From: Acidovorax sp. GBBC 1281
GTDB taxonomy: Bacteria > Pseudomonadota > Gammaproteobacteria > Burkholderiales > Burkholderiaceae_C
Reading direction: 5' to 3'
Assembly (NCBI RefSeq): GCF_028473645.1
Contig: NZ_CP097269.1
Location: 2,808,001-2,872,000 of the forward strand
Length of the DNA stretch: 64,000 bases
Notes under the pieces: generated by a model
Database searches by the model: none
Told to the model about the DNA's origin: nothing
Seen by the model: the letters and a program-made list of their open reading frames with translations, nothing else
Part shown: piece after piece, positions 1 to 9,262 of the stretch
Layout: each line of letters begins with the position of its first letter
How positions within the stretch are numbered: the stretch's first letter is position 1
Position numbers and translations under genes: made by a program

Positions 1-400
1 GGGCGACCTGGGCTCGGCGCTCAAGGCCATCGTCTCGCAGCGCCTGGTGCGCACCCCGGCCGGCGAGCGCGTACCCGCCGTCGAGGTCATGCTCAACACC
101 AAGCTGGTGGGCGACCTGATCGAGAAGGGCGACTTCTCGGGCGTGCGCGAAGCCATGGAAAAGTCCATGGCCGAAGGCTCGCAGACGTTCGAGGAGGCGC
201 TGGCCCAGCTCATCCTCGAAGGCCGCATCGACCGCAAGGAAGGCATGGCCTATGCCGACTCGCCCACCAATCTGATGTGGCGGCTGCAAAACGATTTCTC
301 CCTGGCCTCCAAGAACGCCAAAGCCCAGAGCGAGGCCGCGCGGGAAGAGGAAGACCAGCCGTCCTTCACCGAGATCGTGCTGGACGTCAAGCCGTCCTGA
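1..400 (+). CDS. pilU: Type IV pilus retraction ATPase, PilU-like (C-terminal part)
   Basis: The reading frame is open from base 2 and stops at 400, so only the last ~132 residues are present. It reads straight into the RLVRT / [13 protein letters not shown] segment that lies after the catalytic ATPase core in PilT/PilU proteins. These hexameric cytoplasmic ATPases power pilus retraction at the inner membrane. The acidic tail ending in [11 protein letters not shown] fits PilU better than PilT, which ends soon after the MTYA-like segment. Walker motifs lie outside the window, so the PilT/PilU choice rests on the tail only. dapE follows after 40 bp on the same strand. Confidence 0.75.
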   Translation, partial: GDLGSALKAIVSQRLVRTPAGERVPAVEVMLNTKLVGDLIEKGDFSGVREAMEKSMAEGSQTFEEALAQLILEGRIDRKEGMAYADSPTNLMWRLQNDFSLASKNAKAQSEAAREEEDQPSFTEIVLDVKPS

Positions 401-440
401 CCTGCCCCGCCCTCCTTCGCCCGAACCGCCTGCCCACACG

Positions 441-1616
441 ATGTCCCGAACCCTGCACCTGGCCGAACAGCTCATTGCCCGCCCCTCCATCACCCCGAAC
501 GACGCGGGCTGCCTGGAGCTGCTGGCCGACCGCCTGCGGCCGCTCGGCTTCGACTGCGAACGCATGGACAGCGGGCCGGACGATTTCCGCGTCAGCAACC
601 TTTGGGCAAAACGGCCTGCAGCACAATCAGCACTAGGGCATGGCGCTATCAAAACCGTAGTATTCGCCGGCCACACCGATGTGGTGCCGACCGGCCCCGT
701 CGATCAATGGGGCAGCGATCCCTTCACGCCCATGCACCGCGGCGGCAAGCTCTATGGCCGCGGCGCGAGCGACATGAAGACCTCGATCGCCGCCTTCGTC
801 GTCGCCGTGGAAGAGTTCCTGGCGGCCACGCCCGAGCCGGACCTGCAGATCGCGTTCCTGCTCACCAGCGACGAAGAAGGCCCCTCGGTGAACGGCACCA
901 AGGTGGTGGTCGATCGTCTGCGCGAGCGTGGCGAGGCGCTGCATTACTGCATCGTGGGTGAACCCACTTCGGTCGAGAAGACCGGCGACATGATCAAGAA
1001 CGGCCGCCGCGGCACCCTCAGCGGGCGGCTCACCGTTCGGGGCGTGCAGGGCCACATCGCCTACCCGCAACTGGCGCGCAACCCCATCCACCAGGCCCTG
1101 CCGGCGCTGGCCGAACTGGCCGCCATCCGCTGGGACGAGGGCAACGCCTTCTTTCCGCCCACCAGCTGGCAGATCAGCAACATGCACGGCGGCACGGGCG
1201 CGACCAACGTCATCCCGGGTGCGGTGATGATCGACTTCAACTTCCGCTTTTCCACCGAATCGACGGCTGAGGGCCTGAAGCAGCGCGTGCATGCGCTGCT
1301 GGACCGCCATGGCCTCGAATACGGCCTGTCCTGGACCTTGGGCGGCCAGCCCTTTCTCACGGAGCCCGGCGAACTGGTGCGGGCCGTGCAGCAGGCGGTG
1401 CTGGATGAAACGGGCCTGGACACCGAGCTGTCCACCACCGGCGGCACCAGCGATGGCCGGTTCATCGCGCAGATCTGCCCCCAGGTGATCGAACTGGGTC
1501 CGCCCAACGCCACCATCCACAAGATCGACGAGCACGTGGTCGTGACCGACATCGAGCCGCTGAAGAACATCTACCGCCGCACGCTCGAGCATCTGAACGC
1601 ACAGGCGGCCGCATGA
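441..1616 (+). CDS. dapE: Succinyl-diaminopimelate desuccinylase with an in-frame repeat insertion
   Basis: DapE is a cytosolic two-zinc M20 amidohydrolase that cleaves N-succinyl-LL-diaminopimelate in lysine and peptidoglycan-precursor synthesis. Zinc and catalytic motifs are visible: GHTDVVPTG near residue 77, GRGASDMK near 107, TSDEEGPS near 144, GEPTS near 176 and IHKIDEH near the C-terminus. The protein is 391 aa, about 15 longer than the usual ~375. The excess falls at residues 56-74, between NLWA and VVFAGH, where the DNA matches a repeat found elsewhere in the window (606-663). All metal ligands lie outside the insert, and no stop or frameshift is present, so the enzyme is probably active. 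The stop codon overlaps the prmB start as ATGA. Confidence 0.95.
   Translation: MSRTLHLAEQLIARPSITPNDAGCLELLADRLRPLGFDCERMDSGPDDFRVSNLWAKRPAAQSALGHGAIKTVVFAGHTDVVPTGPVDQWGSDPFTPMHRGGKLYGRGASDMKTSIAAFVVAVEEFLAATPEPDLQIAFLLTSDEEGPSVNGTKVVVDRLRERGEALHYCIVGEPTSVEKTGDMIKNGRRGTLSGRLTVRGVQGHIAYPQLARNPIHQALPALAELAAIRWDEGNAFFPPTSWQISNMHGGTGATNVIPGAVMIDFNFRFSTESTAEGLKQRVHALLDRHGLEYGLSWTLGGQPFLTEPGELVRAVQQAVLDETGLDTELSTTGGTSDGRFIAQICPQVIELGPPNATIHKIDEHVVVTDIEPLKNIYRRTLEHLNAQAAA
606..663 (+). repeat. Interspersed hairpin repeat, copy A (inside dapE)
   Basis: This copy shares the blocks CAAAAYGGCCTSCAG, CRCAATCAG, ACTAGGGCAT and GCTATCAAAA with the copies at 9910, 24886 and 39134. The 3' hairpin is GCTAT-CAAAACC-GTAGT (645-661). 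It is read in frame as [18 protein letters not shown] within DapE. Confidence 0.85.
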
Positions 1617-2554
1617 GCGAAACGGCGCAAACCACCGGGGCTCAGGTGCATGGCGACACGGTCGGCGCCCTGATCGCCTCCGGGACCGCGCGGCTGGAGG
1701 CCTCGGGCGTGGCCTTCGGTCACGGCACCGCCAATGCACGCGACGAGGCTGTGTGGCTGGTGCTGTGGCGCCTGGGCATTGCCTTGGACGAGCCGCTGGA
1801 CGATGGCCTAGAGCCCGTATCCGCCCGTCCCGTGGCTGCGGCCGATCAAGCCCGCGTGGCCGCGCTCTTCGAAGAGCGCATCGCCACCCACAAACCCGCG
1901 GCCTACCTGACGCGCGAGGCGTGGCTGCAGGGCGTTCCGTTCTATGTGGACGAGCGGGCCATCGTGCCGCGCAGCTTCATCGCCGAACTGCTGGTGAACC
2001 CGCCACCGGACGGCGGCATCGACGGGTTTCTGGGCGAGCAGACGCGTGCCGTGCTGGACCTGTGCACTGGCAACGGCAGCTTGGCCATCCTGGCGGCCAT
2101 GGTCTATCCGGACGTGCAGGTCACCGGGGCCGACATCTCGCCTGACGCGCTGGCCGTGGCCCGCATCAACGTGGACAAGCACGGCCTGCAAGAGCGCGTG
2201 GCCTTGCAACAGTCCGACGGGCTGGACGCTGTGCCGGGCCCGTGGGACCTGATCCTCTGCAACCCCCCCTACGTGAATGCCCAGAGCATGGCGGCGCTGC
2301 CCCAGGAGTACCTTGCCGAGCCCGCACTGGCCCTGGCCGGTGGCCCGGATGGCATGGACTTCGTCCGCGGCCTGCTGGCGCAGGCGCCCGGCTGCATGAG
2401 CGAAGACGGCGTGCTGGTGCTGGAGATCGGCAACGAGCGCAGCCATTTCGAAGCCGCCTTTCCGGACCTGCCTGTGTTCTGGCTCGACACGAGCGCTGGC
2501 GAGGACCAGGTGCTGCTGATCACCCGCGAGGCACTGGTGACACACCCGACCTGA
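1613..2554 (+). CDS. prmB: Ribosomal protein L3 N5-glutamine methyltransferase
   Basis: The 313-aa protein belongs to the HemK/PrmB class of SAM-dependent methyltransferases. The family methylates a Gln side chain, in PrmB that of ribosomal protein L3. Visible motifs are the SAM-binding [13 protein letters not shown] near residue 146, the acidic ADISPDAL after strand 2, and the catalytic NPPYVN near residue 221, which defines N5-glutamine methylation. The [10 protein letters not shown] and VPRSFIAEL segments in the N-terminal half are typical of PrmB rather than PrmC, which usually reads VPRPDTE at the equivalent place. The ATG overlaps the dapE stop, indicating translational coupling, although the two functions are unrelated. 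Confidence 0.9.
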   Translation: MSETAQTTGAQVHGDTVGALIASGTARLEASGVAFGHGTANARDEAVWLVLWRLGIALDEPLDDGLEPVSARPVAAADQARVAALFEERIATHKPAAYLTREAWLQGVPFYVDERAIVPRSFIAELLVNPPPDGGIDGFLGEQTRAVLDLCTGNGSLAILAAMVYPDVQVTGADISPDALAVARINVDKHGLQERVALQQSDGLDAVPGPWDLILCNPPYVNAQSMAALPQEYLAEPALALAGGPDGMDFVRGLLAQAPGCMSEDGVLVLEIGNERSHFEAAFPDLPVFWLDTSAGEDQVLLITREALVTHPT

Positions 2555-2697
2555 TTTCGCACTGCCGACCGGGGCGCCCAAGCGCCCTGCTCCCTTCGCG
2601 CGGGCTGCCGTTTGCGGCGCGCGCCGGGCTGGTGCTTGCCATCCAGCCCCCCGTTTTTTCTTCGGGCGTTTTTGAACGCCTTTGCTGGTTCTTATCG

Positions 2698-4740
2698 ATG
2701 ATCACACTCAAAAACGTCACCTTGCGCCGCAGCGCCAAGGTCCTGCTCGACCGCGTCTCCGTCACCATCAACCCCGGGGAGAACGTGGGCCTGGTCGGGC
2801 GCAACGGCGCGGGCAAATCCAGCCTGTTCGCACTGCTCAACCGCACGCTGCACGAGGATGGCGGCGACTTCTTCATTCCACCGCAGTGGCGCATGGCCCA
2901 GGTCGCGCAGAACATGCCGGAGACCTCGGAATCGGCCACCGAATTCGTGCTCAACGGCGACACGCGACTGGCCGAACTGCGCCAGGCCTTGGTCCAAGCC
3001 GAGCAGGACGAGGACGGCATGGCCATCGCGCATGCCTATTCCGACCTGGCCGATGCGGGCGACCATGATGCCGTGCCGCGCGCCCAGGCGCTGATCCTGG
3101 GCCTGGGGTTCCGCGTGTCCGAGCTGGAACACCCCGTGAACAGCTTCTCCGGCGGCTGGCGCATGCGCCTGCAGTTGGCGCATGCGCTGATGAGCCCCAG
3201 CGACCTGCTGCTGCTCGATGAACCCACCAACCACTTGGACCTGGACGCTCTGGTGTGGCTGGAAGCGTGGCTCAAGCGCTATGCCGGCACTCTGATCGTC
3301 ATCAGCCATGACCGCGAATTCCTCGATGCCATCACCAACGTCACGTTGCAGATCGAGAACGCCCAACTGAACCGCTACGGCGGCAACTACAGCCGCTTCG
3401 AGGAACTGCGTGCCCAGCAGATCGAGCTGCAGCAGGCCTCGTTTGCCAAGCAGCAGGACAAGATCGCCCACCTGCAGAAGTTCATCGACCGCTTCAAGGC
3501 CAAGGCCAGCAAGGCCAAGCAGGCACAAAGCCGCGTCAAGGCGCTGGAGCGCATGGAAAAGATCGCGCCCCTGCTGGCCGAGGCGGAGTTCACTTTTGAA
3601 TTCAAGGAGCCGGTCAACCTGCCCAACCCCATGCTGGCGATCAGCGACGCGTCGTTCGGGTACACGCCCGAGGAAGGCGAGCCGACGACCATCCTGCGGC
3701 ACGTGAGCCGCTCCGTGCTGGCAGGCCAGCGCATCGGCATCCTGGGCGCGAACGGCCAGGGCAAGTCCACGCTGGTCAAGACCATCGCGCGCGAGATGAA
3801 GCCGCTGGCCGGCTCGGTCATCGAGGGCAAGGGCTTGTCGATCGGCTACTTCGCGCAGCAGGAACTGGACGTGCTCCGACCTTCCGACAATCCGCTGGAG
3901 CACATGATCCGCCTGGCCAAGGAACTGGGCCCCAACGCCCGCGAGCCCAGCCGCGAGCAGGACCTGCGCAGTTACCTGGGCAGCTTCAACTTCTCCGGCG
4001 ACATGGTCAAGCAGTCGGTCGGCACGATGAGCGGCGGCGAAAAGGCCCGCCTGGTGCTGGCGATGATCGTCTGGCAGCGCCCCAACCTGCTGCTGCTGGA
4101 CGAGCCCACCAACCACCTGGACCTGGCCACCCGCGAGGCGCTGTCCATGGCGCTCAACGAGTTCGAAGGCACCGTGATGCTGGTCAGCCATGACCGGGCG
4201 CTGCTGCGGGCGGTGTGCGATGAATTCTGGCTGGTGGGACGCGGTGTGGTCGGCCCGTTCGACGGCGATCTGGACGATTACCAGCGCTACCTGCTCGAGG
4301 AATCCAAACGCCTGCGCGAGCAGGCCAAGGCGGCCGAGTCAGCGGCTGCGTCGGCACCCGTGGCGGTGGTGGCCGTTGCGCCGGTGGCAGCGCCCGTTGC
4401 CCCAGCGCCTTCGGTGACGCCCGCACCAGTGGCCGCTGCGCCCGTAGCGCGCGATGCGCGGGAGCAACGCAAGCTGGGTGCGCAGGCCCGGCAGCAGCTG
4501 GCCGAGAAAACCCGCCCGTTGAAGCGCGAACTGGAGAAGGTCAACCAGCGGTTGGCCGCGCTCACCGCCGAGAAAGCCGAGATCGAGGAACGCCTGACCC
4601 AGCCCCTGCCGCCGGCCGAAATCGCGGAAAACGGGCGCCGGCTGAAAGCCTGTGCCGATGAAACCGACCAGCTCGAAGAGCGTTGGCTGGAAATTTCATC
4701 CGAGGTGGAAGCTCTCGAATCTCAAGCCAGCGAAGCGTAA
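2698..4740 (+). CDS. ABC-F family ATPase, YheS-like
   Basis: The 680-aa soluble protein has two ABC ATPase domains and no membrane segment, the ABC-F pattern; members act on the ribosome during translation. Domain 1 has GRNGAGKSS, the signature FSGGWRMRLQLA and LLLLDEPTNHLDLD. Domain 2 has GANGQGKST, MSGGEKARLVLA and a second LLLLDEPTNHLDL. A basic linker rich in Lys and Gln joins them. The C-terminus has an Ala/Pro/Val-rich stretch (about 545-585) and then a predicted coiled coil, as in YheS/Uup proteins. The start MITLKNVTLRR matches the family; the frame is open further upstream but that segment overlaps prmB. A hairpin follows the stop by 13 nt. Confidence 0.88.
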   Translation: MITLKNVTLRRSAKVLLDRVSVTINPGENVGLVGRNGAGKSSLFALLNRTLHEDGGDFFIPPQWRMAQVAQNMPETSESATEFVLNGDTRLAELRQALVQAEQDEDGMAIAHAYSDLADAGDHDAVPRAQALILGLGFRVSELEHPVNSFSGGWRMRLQLAHALMSPSDLLLLDEPTNHLDLDALVWLEAWLKRYAGTLIVISHDREFLDAITNVTLQIENAQLNRYGGNYSRFEELRAQQIELQQASFAKQQDKIAHLQKFIDRFKAKASKAKQAQSRVKALERMEKIAPLLAEAEFTFEFKEPVNLPNPMLAISDASFGYTPEEGEPTTILRHVSRSVLAGQRIGILGANGQGKSTLVKTIAREMKPLAGSVIEGKGLSIGYFAQQELDVLRPSDNPLEHMIRLAKELGPNAREPSREQDLRSYLGSFNFSGDMVKQSVGTMSGGEKARLVLAMIVWQRPNLLLLDEPTNHLDLATREALSMALNEFEGTVMLVSHDRALLRAVCDEFWLVGRGVVGPFDGDLDDYQRYLLEESKRLREQAKAAESAAASAPVAVVAVAPVAAPVAPAPSVTPAPVAAAPVARDAREQRKLGAQARQQLAEKTRPLKRELEKVNQRLAALTAEKAEIEERLTQPLPPAEIAENGRRLKACADETDQLEERWLEISSEVEALESQASEA

Positions 4741-4753
4741 AACCATGTAACCA

Positions 4754-4781
4754 TTGCCACTGAATTCCGATTCAGTGGCAA
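4754..4781 (+). terminator. 12-bp perfect hairpin after the ABC-F gene
   Basis: TTGCCACTGAAT (4754-4765) pairs perfectly with ATTCAGTGGCAA (4770-4781) around a TCCG loop, 13 nt after the stop codon. There is no T-tract directly after it, so it may stabilise the mRNA end rather than terminate alone. Confidence 0.55.
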
Positions 4782-4815
4782 ATGGGGCCTCATTGATTAG
4801 CTACGTTTTTAGGAG

Positions 4816-4849
4816 CAAAAAAATCGCCGCCAACTGGTTGCGTTTTTTT
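4816..4849. terminator. A-tract / T-tract hairpin, possible bidirectional terminator
   Basis: An A7 run followed by TCGC at 4817-4827 faces GCG followed by T7 at 4840-4849, forming a short hairpin flanked by A and T tracts. It would end transcription from either side, most plausibly that of the ABC-F gene. Confidence 0.4.
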
Positions 4850-4912
4850 GCATTCTTCTGTCAACGGGCCTTCCGGGCGGGGCGTTGTTCATCCATCACA
4901 GGAGATAACCGT

Positions 4913-4987
4913 ATGACTACCACCGCTATCATGTCCGCCTGGCCCGAAGACGAACGCGACCGCAAGCGCGCACCGGCCCGCCTCTGA
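4913..4987 (+). CDS. 24-aa small open reading frame with strong ribosome binding site
   Basis: AGGAGATAACCGT precedes an ATG at good spacing, the best Shine-Dalgarno in this 400-bp intergenic stretch. The peptide begins MTTTAIMSAWPEDERDRK and ends in a basic tail rich in Arg and Pro. It sits between the hairpins behind the ABC-F gene and the terminator at 5084, so it may be a free-standing small gene. No homologue is recognised and no function is proposed. It is too short for codon statistics, so the call rests on the SD and the clean flanks only. Confidence 0.4.
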   Translation: MTTTAIMSAWPEDERDRKRAPARL

Positions 4988-5083
4988 GGGCTGGCGCTTC
5001 GGCCCAGAAGGCTCAGGTCACCTCGCCCCCACAGCCTCCGCCAGCGCCTCCTTCCCTTCTCCCCATTTCCTCCCCCCAAATTG

Positions 5084-5112
5084 AAAAAACCCCGCCTCGG
5101 CGGGGTTTTTGT
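5084..5112. terminator. Bidirectional intrinsic terminator between the small ORF and phaB
   Basis: CCCCGCC (5090-5096) pairs with GGCGGGG (5099-5105). It is flanked by A6 upstream and T5 downstream, so it can serve phaB on the minus strand and rightward transcripts. Confidence 0.85.
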
Positions 5113-5149
5113 TGCCTTGAGGGCTGCCGCGAAAAGCGGCATCCGCCGA

Positions 5150-5887
5150 TCAGCCCATGTGCAAGCCGCCGTTGACCGAGAAATCGGCCCCCGTGGCGTA
5201 GCCGCCCTCTTCCGAGGCCAGCCAGGCGATGATCGATGCAATCTCGCTCGGTTCGCCCAGGCGTTTGACCGGAACGGTGGCCACGATCTTTTCCAGCACG
5301 TCGGGACGGATGGCTTTCACCATGTCGGTGCCGATGTAGCCCGGGCTCACGGTGTTCACCGTCACGCCCTTGGTCGCCAGTTCCTGCGCCAGTGCCATCG
5401 AGAAGCCGTGCATGCCGGCCTTGGCGGCGGAATAGTTGGTCTGGCCGGCCTGGCCCTTCTCGCCGTTCACGCTGCTGATGTTGATGATGCGGCCCCAGCC
5501 TTTTTCCACCATGTCGCCCACGACCTGCTTGGTCACGTTGAACATGCTGTTGAGGTTGGTTTCGATGACCGCGTCCCAGTCTTCGCGCGACATCTTGAGG
5601 AACATGCGGTCGCGCGTGATGCCCGCGTTGTTCACCAGCACGTCGATGGTGCCGTGATCGGCCTTCGTGGCCGTGAAGGCATCCACGGTGGAATCCCAGT
5701 CGCCGACATTGCCCACCGAGGCATGGAAGGTGTAGCCCAGCGCCTTTTGCTCGGCCAGCCACTTGGCGTGGTCGCGCGTGGGCCCGCAGCCCGCGATGAC
5801 CTTGAAACCATCCTTGTGCAAACGCTGGCAGATGGCCGTTCCGATGCCACCCATGCCCCCTGTGACATACGCTACTTTCTGGTTCAT
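5150..5887 (-). CDS. phaB: Acetoacetyl-CoA reductase (NADPH)
   Basis: The 245-aa short-chain dehydrogenase reduces acetoacetyl-CoA to (R)-3-hydroxybutyryl-CoA for polyhydroxybutyrate synthesis. The cofactor loop TGGMGGIG lies near residue 9, NNAGITRD near 86, the catalytic Ser in INISSVNGEKGQ near 138, and YSAAKAG carries the Tyr-Lys pair. The GQFGQTNYS-type segment around the catalytic Tyr (here GQAGQTNYS) is characteristic of PhaB. The start at 5887 is chosen because AAGGAG lies 7 nt upstream; an in-frame upstream ATG has no such site. The gene lies downstream of phaA but is separated from it by a terminator at 6035, so it probably has its own promoter in 5888-6034. Confidence 0.95.
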   Translation of the reverse strand: MNQKVAYVTGGMGGIGTAICQRLHKDGFKVIAGCGPTRDHAKWLAEQKALGYTFHASVGNVGDWDSTVDAFTATKADHGTIDVLVNNAGITRDRMFLKMSREDWDAVIETNLNSMFNVTKQVVGDMVEKGWGRIINISSVNGEKGQAGQTNYSAAKAGMHGFSMALAQELATKGVTVNTVSPGYIGTDMVKAIRPDVLEKIVATVPVKRLGEPSEIASIIAWLASEEGGYATGADFSVNGGLHMG

Positions 5888-6034
5888 GTGAGTTCTCCTT
5901 ATCAACGATTCACGCGAGCACTCTAACCAAGATTCCACGCCCGGCCGCTGAGGAAAACACCGAGCCACACAAATTTTGACAAAGCCATGCGGGCCCCGCG
6001 TGCTATCAGAACCGCAGCAGCCACGCCGCGGGCG

Positions 6035-6064
6035 AAAAAAAGCCGCACCGAAGTGCGGCTTTTG
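6035..6064 (-). terminator. Intrinsic terminator after phaA
   Basis: AGCCGCAC (6041-6048) and GTGCGGCT (6053-6060) form an 8-bp stem with a 4-nt loop. On the minus strand it is followed by a T-tract, which ends the phaC-phaA transcript before phaB. Confidence 0.85.
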
Positions 6065-6105
6065 TCTTCATGCAGAAGGGCCGCGGTCAAGGGACCGCGC
6101 GCCGT

Positions 6106-7287
6106 TCAGGCCCGCTCGACCGCCAGCGACACACCCATGCCGCCGCCAATGCACAGGGCGGCCACGCCCTTCTTGGCGCCGCGGCGCTTCATCTCGTGCA
6201 GCAGCGTGACGAGCACGCGGCAGCCGGACGCCCCGATGGGATGGCCGATGGCGATGGCGCCGCCGTTCACGTTCACCTTGGCGGCATCCAGGCCCAAAGC
6301 CTGGTTCACCGCGCAGGCCTGGGCGGCGAAGGCCTCGTTCAGCTCGAACAGGTCCACGTCGTCCGCCGTCCAGCCGGCGCGCTTCAGGGCTTTGCGGGTC
6401 GCCGACACCGGGCCCATGCCCATCGTGGCGGGATCCAGGCCGCTGGTGCCGTAGGACACGATGCGTGCCAGGGGCTCCAGGCCCAGTTCGGCGGCCTTCT
6501 TGGCGCTCATCACGACCACGGCGGCGGCGCCGTCGTTCAGGCCCGACGCATTGCCCGCGGTGACGGAGCCGGCCTTGTCGAAGGCCGGGCGCAGGCCCGA
6601 CAGGGCTTCCGCATTGGTCTTGCGGTTGAGGTACTCGTCGGCGTTGAAGAGCACGGGGTCGCCCTTCTTCTGCGCCAGGCTGACGGTCACGATCTCATCG
6701 GCGAACTTGCCGGCGTCCTGCGCCGCGGCGGCCTTCTGCTGGCTGCCCAGGGCCAGCGCGTCCTGCTGCTCGCGGGTGATGCCGTGTTCCTTGGCCACGT
6801 TCTCGGCGGTGATGCCCATGTGGTACTGGTTGTACACGTCCCACAGGCCGTCGACGATCATGGTGTCGGTCATCTTCCAGTCGCCCATGCGCTGGCCTTC
6901 GCGCGAACCATTGAGCACGTGGGGCGACAGGCTCATGTTCTCCTGGCCGCCGGCCACCACGATCTCGCTGTCGCCCGTGGCGATGGCCTGGGCGGCCAGC
7001 ATGACGGCCTTCAGGCCCGAGCCGCAGACCGCGTTGATGGTGAGGGCGGGGGTTTCCTTGGCCACGCCGGCCTTCATCATGGCCTGGCGTGCGGGGTTCT
7101 GGCCGACGCCAGCCGTCAGCACCTGGCCCATGATGACTTCGCCGACCTGGTCCAGCGGCACCTTGGCGCGGGCCAGGGCCTCCTTGATGACGATGGCGCC
7201 CAGTTCGGTGGCGGGGGTCTTGGCGAGTGCGCCGCCGAACTTGCCCACGGCCGTGCGAACGGCGGAAACGATGACGATGTCTTCCAT
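6106..7287 (-). CDS. phaA: Acetyl-CoA C-acetyltransferase (beta-ketothiolase)
   Basis: The 393-aa thiolase condenses two acetyl-CoA into acetoacetyl-CoA, the first step of PHB synthesis. The start [15 protein letters not shown] is standard for the family and is preceded by AAAGGACT. The active-site Cys lies in [11 protein letters not shown] near residue 88, the second motif is [17 protein letters not shown] with the catalytic His near 349, and CIGGGMG near 379 carries the second Cys. All thiolase catalytic residues are therefore intact. It sits between phaC and phaB, 108 bp after phaC, as expected of the phaCAB locus. Confidence 0.95.
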   Translation of the reverse strand: MEDIVIVSAVRTAVGKFGGALAKTPATELGAIVIKEALARAKVPLDQVGEVIMGQVLTAGVGQNPARQAMMKAGVAKETPALTINAVCGSGLKAVMLAAQAIATGDSEIVVAGGQENMSLSPHVLNGSREGQRMGDWKMTDTMIVDGLWDVYNQYHMGITAENVAKEHGITREQQDALALGSQQKAAAAQDAGKFADEIVTVSLAQKKGDPVLFNADEYLNRKTNAEALSGLRPAFDKAGSVTAGNASGLNDGAAAVVVMSAKKAAELGLEPLARIVSYGTSGLDPATMGMGPVSATRKALKRAGWTADDVDLFELNEAFAAQACAVNQALGLDAAKVNVNGGAIAIGHPIGASGCRVLVTLLHEMKRRGAKKGVAALCIGGGMGVSLAVERA

Positions 7288-7395
7288 ATCAGTCCTTTTT
7301 GTGCAGAAACGGGAATCTTGAAATCGGGGAGCCCGGCGGGCGCGGCACGCCCGTGCGGCCGATTGTGTCAGCCGCCCGGCGCACACACCGCGGCG

Positions 7396-9129
7396 TCAGG
7401 CTTTTTGCTTGACGTAGCGCCCCGGCGCCGGTTCGGTGGCCTTGAAACGCGTGCCACGGCCATAGGCCTTGGGCGCCGCGACTAGCTTGCCCGCATGGCC
7501 CTTGAGCCAGCGCGACCAGTCGGTCCACCAGCTGCCGGGGTGCTCGGTGGCGCCCTTGAGCCATTCGTCGAGCGTGCCGGGCAACTGGCCGTCCTCGCGC
7601 AGCCAGTGGCTGCGCTTTTTCTTGGCGGGCGGGTTGATCACGCCGGCGATGTGTCCGGACGCCCCCATGGCGAAGCGCTTCTTGCCCGGCAGCACCTGGG
7701 TGGAGGCATAGGCCGCATCAATGGGCACGATGTGGTCCTCGCGCGAGCCGTAGATGTACACCGGCAGATCCACGAGGTTCAGGTCGATGGCCTCGCCGCA
7801 CACCGTGAGCCGGCCGGGCCGCACCAGATTGTTCTCGAGGTAGAAATTGCGCAGGTACCAGGCATAGAAGGGCCCGGGCAGATTGGTGCTGTCGCTGTTC
7901 CAGTAGAGCAGGTCGAACGGCGGCGGCGTCTCGCCCTTGAGGTAATTGCCCACCACGTAGTTCCACACCAGGTCGTTGGGCCGCAGGAAGCTGAACGTGG
8001 AGGCCAGGTCCTGCCCCTTCATCATGCCGCCCTTCCCCATCTGCAGCTCGCGGAACTGCACGAACGCCTCGTCGATGAACACGTCCAGGATGCCGGTGTT
8101 GGAAAAGTCGATGAGCGTGGTGAGGAAGGTGGCGCTCGCCACCGGCTCTTCGCCGCGCGCGGCCAGCACGGCCAGCGCATTGCTCAGGATGGTGCCGCCC
8201 ACGCAGAAACCCAGGGCGTTGATCTGCGCCGCGCCGGTGATGTCCTGCACCGTGCCGATGGCGGCCAGCGCGCCCTCTTGCACATAGTCGTCCCACGTTT
8301 TATGGGCCAGCGAATCGTCGGGATTGCGCCAGCTCACGACGAAGGTGCGGTGCCCCTCGCTCACGGCATGGCGGATCAGCGAGTTCTCGGGCTGCAGGTC
8401 GAGGATGTAGAACTTGTTGATGCACGGCGGCACCATGAGGAAGGGCCGCTCGTGCACCTTGTCCGTGAGCGGCTTGTATTCGATGAGCTGGAACAGCGCG
8501 TTTTCGAACACGACCGCGCCCTCGGTGGTGGCCACGTTGCGGCCGACCTCGAACAGGCTTTCGTCGGTCATCGAGACGTGGCCCTGGCGCAGGTCGTGCA
8601 GCAGGTTGGCCACCCCTTTGGCGATGCTCTCGCCCTGCGTTTCGATGGCTTTCTTCTGGGCCTCGGCATTGAAGGCGAGGAAGTTGCTGGGTGCCATGGC
8701 GGCCATCCATTGCTCCACGCCGAACCGGATGCGCGCGCGAGTCTTGGCATCGGCTTCGACCGCATCGACCAGGCCCATGAGGGTGCGCGCGTTGAGCAGG
8801 TAGGCCGCCGCCGAGAAGGCCGCCACGGGGTTCTGGGCCCAGGCCTCGCTGCTGAAACGGCGGTCCGCGCTGGCGTTGGCCTGCGCGCCCTGCGTCCACA
8901 GCGTGGTGGCCTCCTTCACGTACTGCTGCTGCAGGGCCGCGAGCTTTTCGGGGGCGAACTGCACCGAAGCTGCAGGCGCCTTGGCGAAGGCGCCTGCAGC
9001 GCCCGCCGGGGCGGCCTGCTGGAAAGCCTGCATCGCCTGGGTCCAGCCCTTGCCCAGCATTTGCTGGAACTGCTGGAACTGCTGGAATGCCTGGGTGTCC
9101 GCTCCCCAGGGTGCTTCAGAATCCGCCAT
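7396..9129 (-). CDS. phaC: Class I poly(3-hydroxyalkanoate) synthase
   Basis: The 577-aa enzyme polymerises 3-hydroxybutyryl-CoA at the PHB granule surface. The lipase-like box GFCVGGTIL carries the nucleophilic Cys near residue 310. An aspartate in SREDHIVP and the histidine in SGHIAGVINPP complete the triad. The length matches class I synthases. The N-terminus holds a short QFQQFQQFQQ tract encoded by 9-bp tandem repeats (about 9060-9095), a likely site of copy-number change. GGAGGAGAC precedes the chosen ATG at 9129; the frame remains open further upstream without a comparable site. It is the first gene of the minus-strand pha locus. Confidence 0.95.
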   Translation of the reverse strand: MADSEAPWGADTQAFQQFQQFQQMLGKGWTQAMQAFQQAAPAGAAGAFAKAPAASVQFAPEKLAALQQQYVKEATTLWTQGAQANASADRRFSSEAWAQNPVAAFSAAAYLLNARTLMGLVDAVEADAKTRARIRFGVEQWMAAMAPSNFLAFNAEAQKKAIETQGESIAKGVANLLHDLRQGHVSMTDESLFEVGRNVATTEGAVVFENALFQLIEYKPLTDKVHERPFLMVPPCINKFYILDLQPENSLIRHAVSEGHRTFVVSWRNPDDSLAHKTWDDYVQEGALAAIGTVQDITGAAQINALGFCVGGTILSNALAVLAARGEEPVASATFLTTLIDFSNTGILDVFIDEAFVQFRELQMGKGGMMKGQDLASTFSFLRPNDLVWNYVVGNYLKGETPPPFDLLYWNSDSTNLPGPFYAWYLRNFYLENNLVRPGRLTVCGEAIDLNLVDLPVYIYGSREDHIVPIDAAYASTQVLPGKKRFAMGASGHIAGVINPPAKKKRSHWLREDGQLPGTLDEWLKGATEHPGSWWTDWSRWLKGHAGKLVAAPKAYGRGTRFKATEPAPGRYVKQKA

Positions 9130-9262
9130 GTTCGTCTCCTCCACAAGAATATGCATGGCCGCGTCAGGGGCGGACCATTGCGGCCATTGTTGCCGAGCGG
9201 CGAGCACCGTGGCAACGCCGCTTGCCTTTTTTCACCAACTGCCTTCCAACCCAGGCCCTCAC

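Noticed and set aside
2569..2590. GGGCGC/GCGCCC hairpin downstream of prmB
   Set aside because: Short stem without a T-tract in GC-rich DNA; too common to call a terminator.
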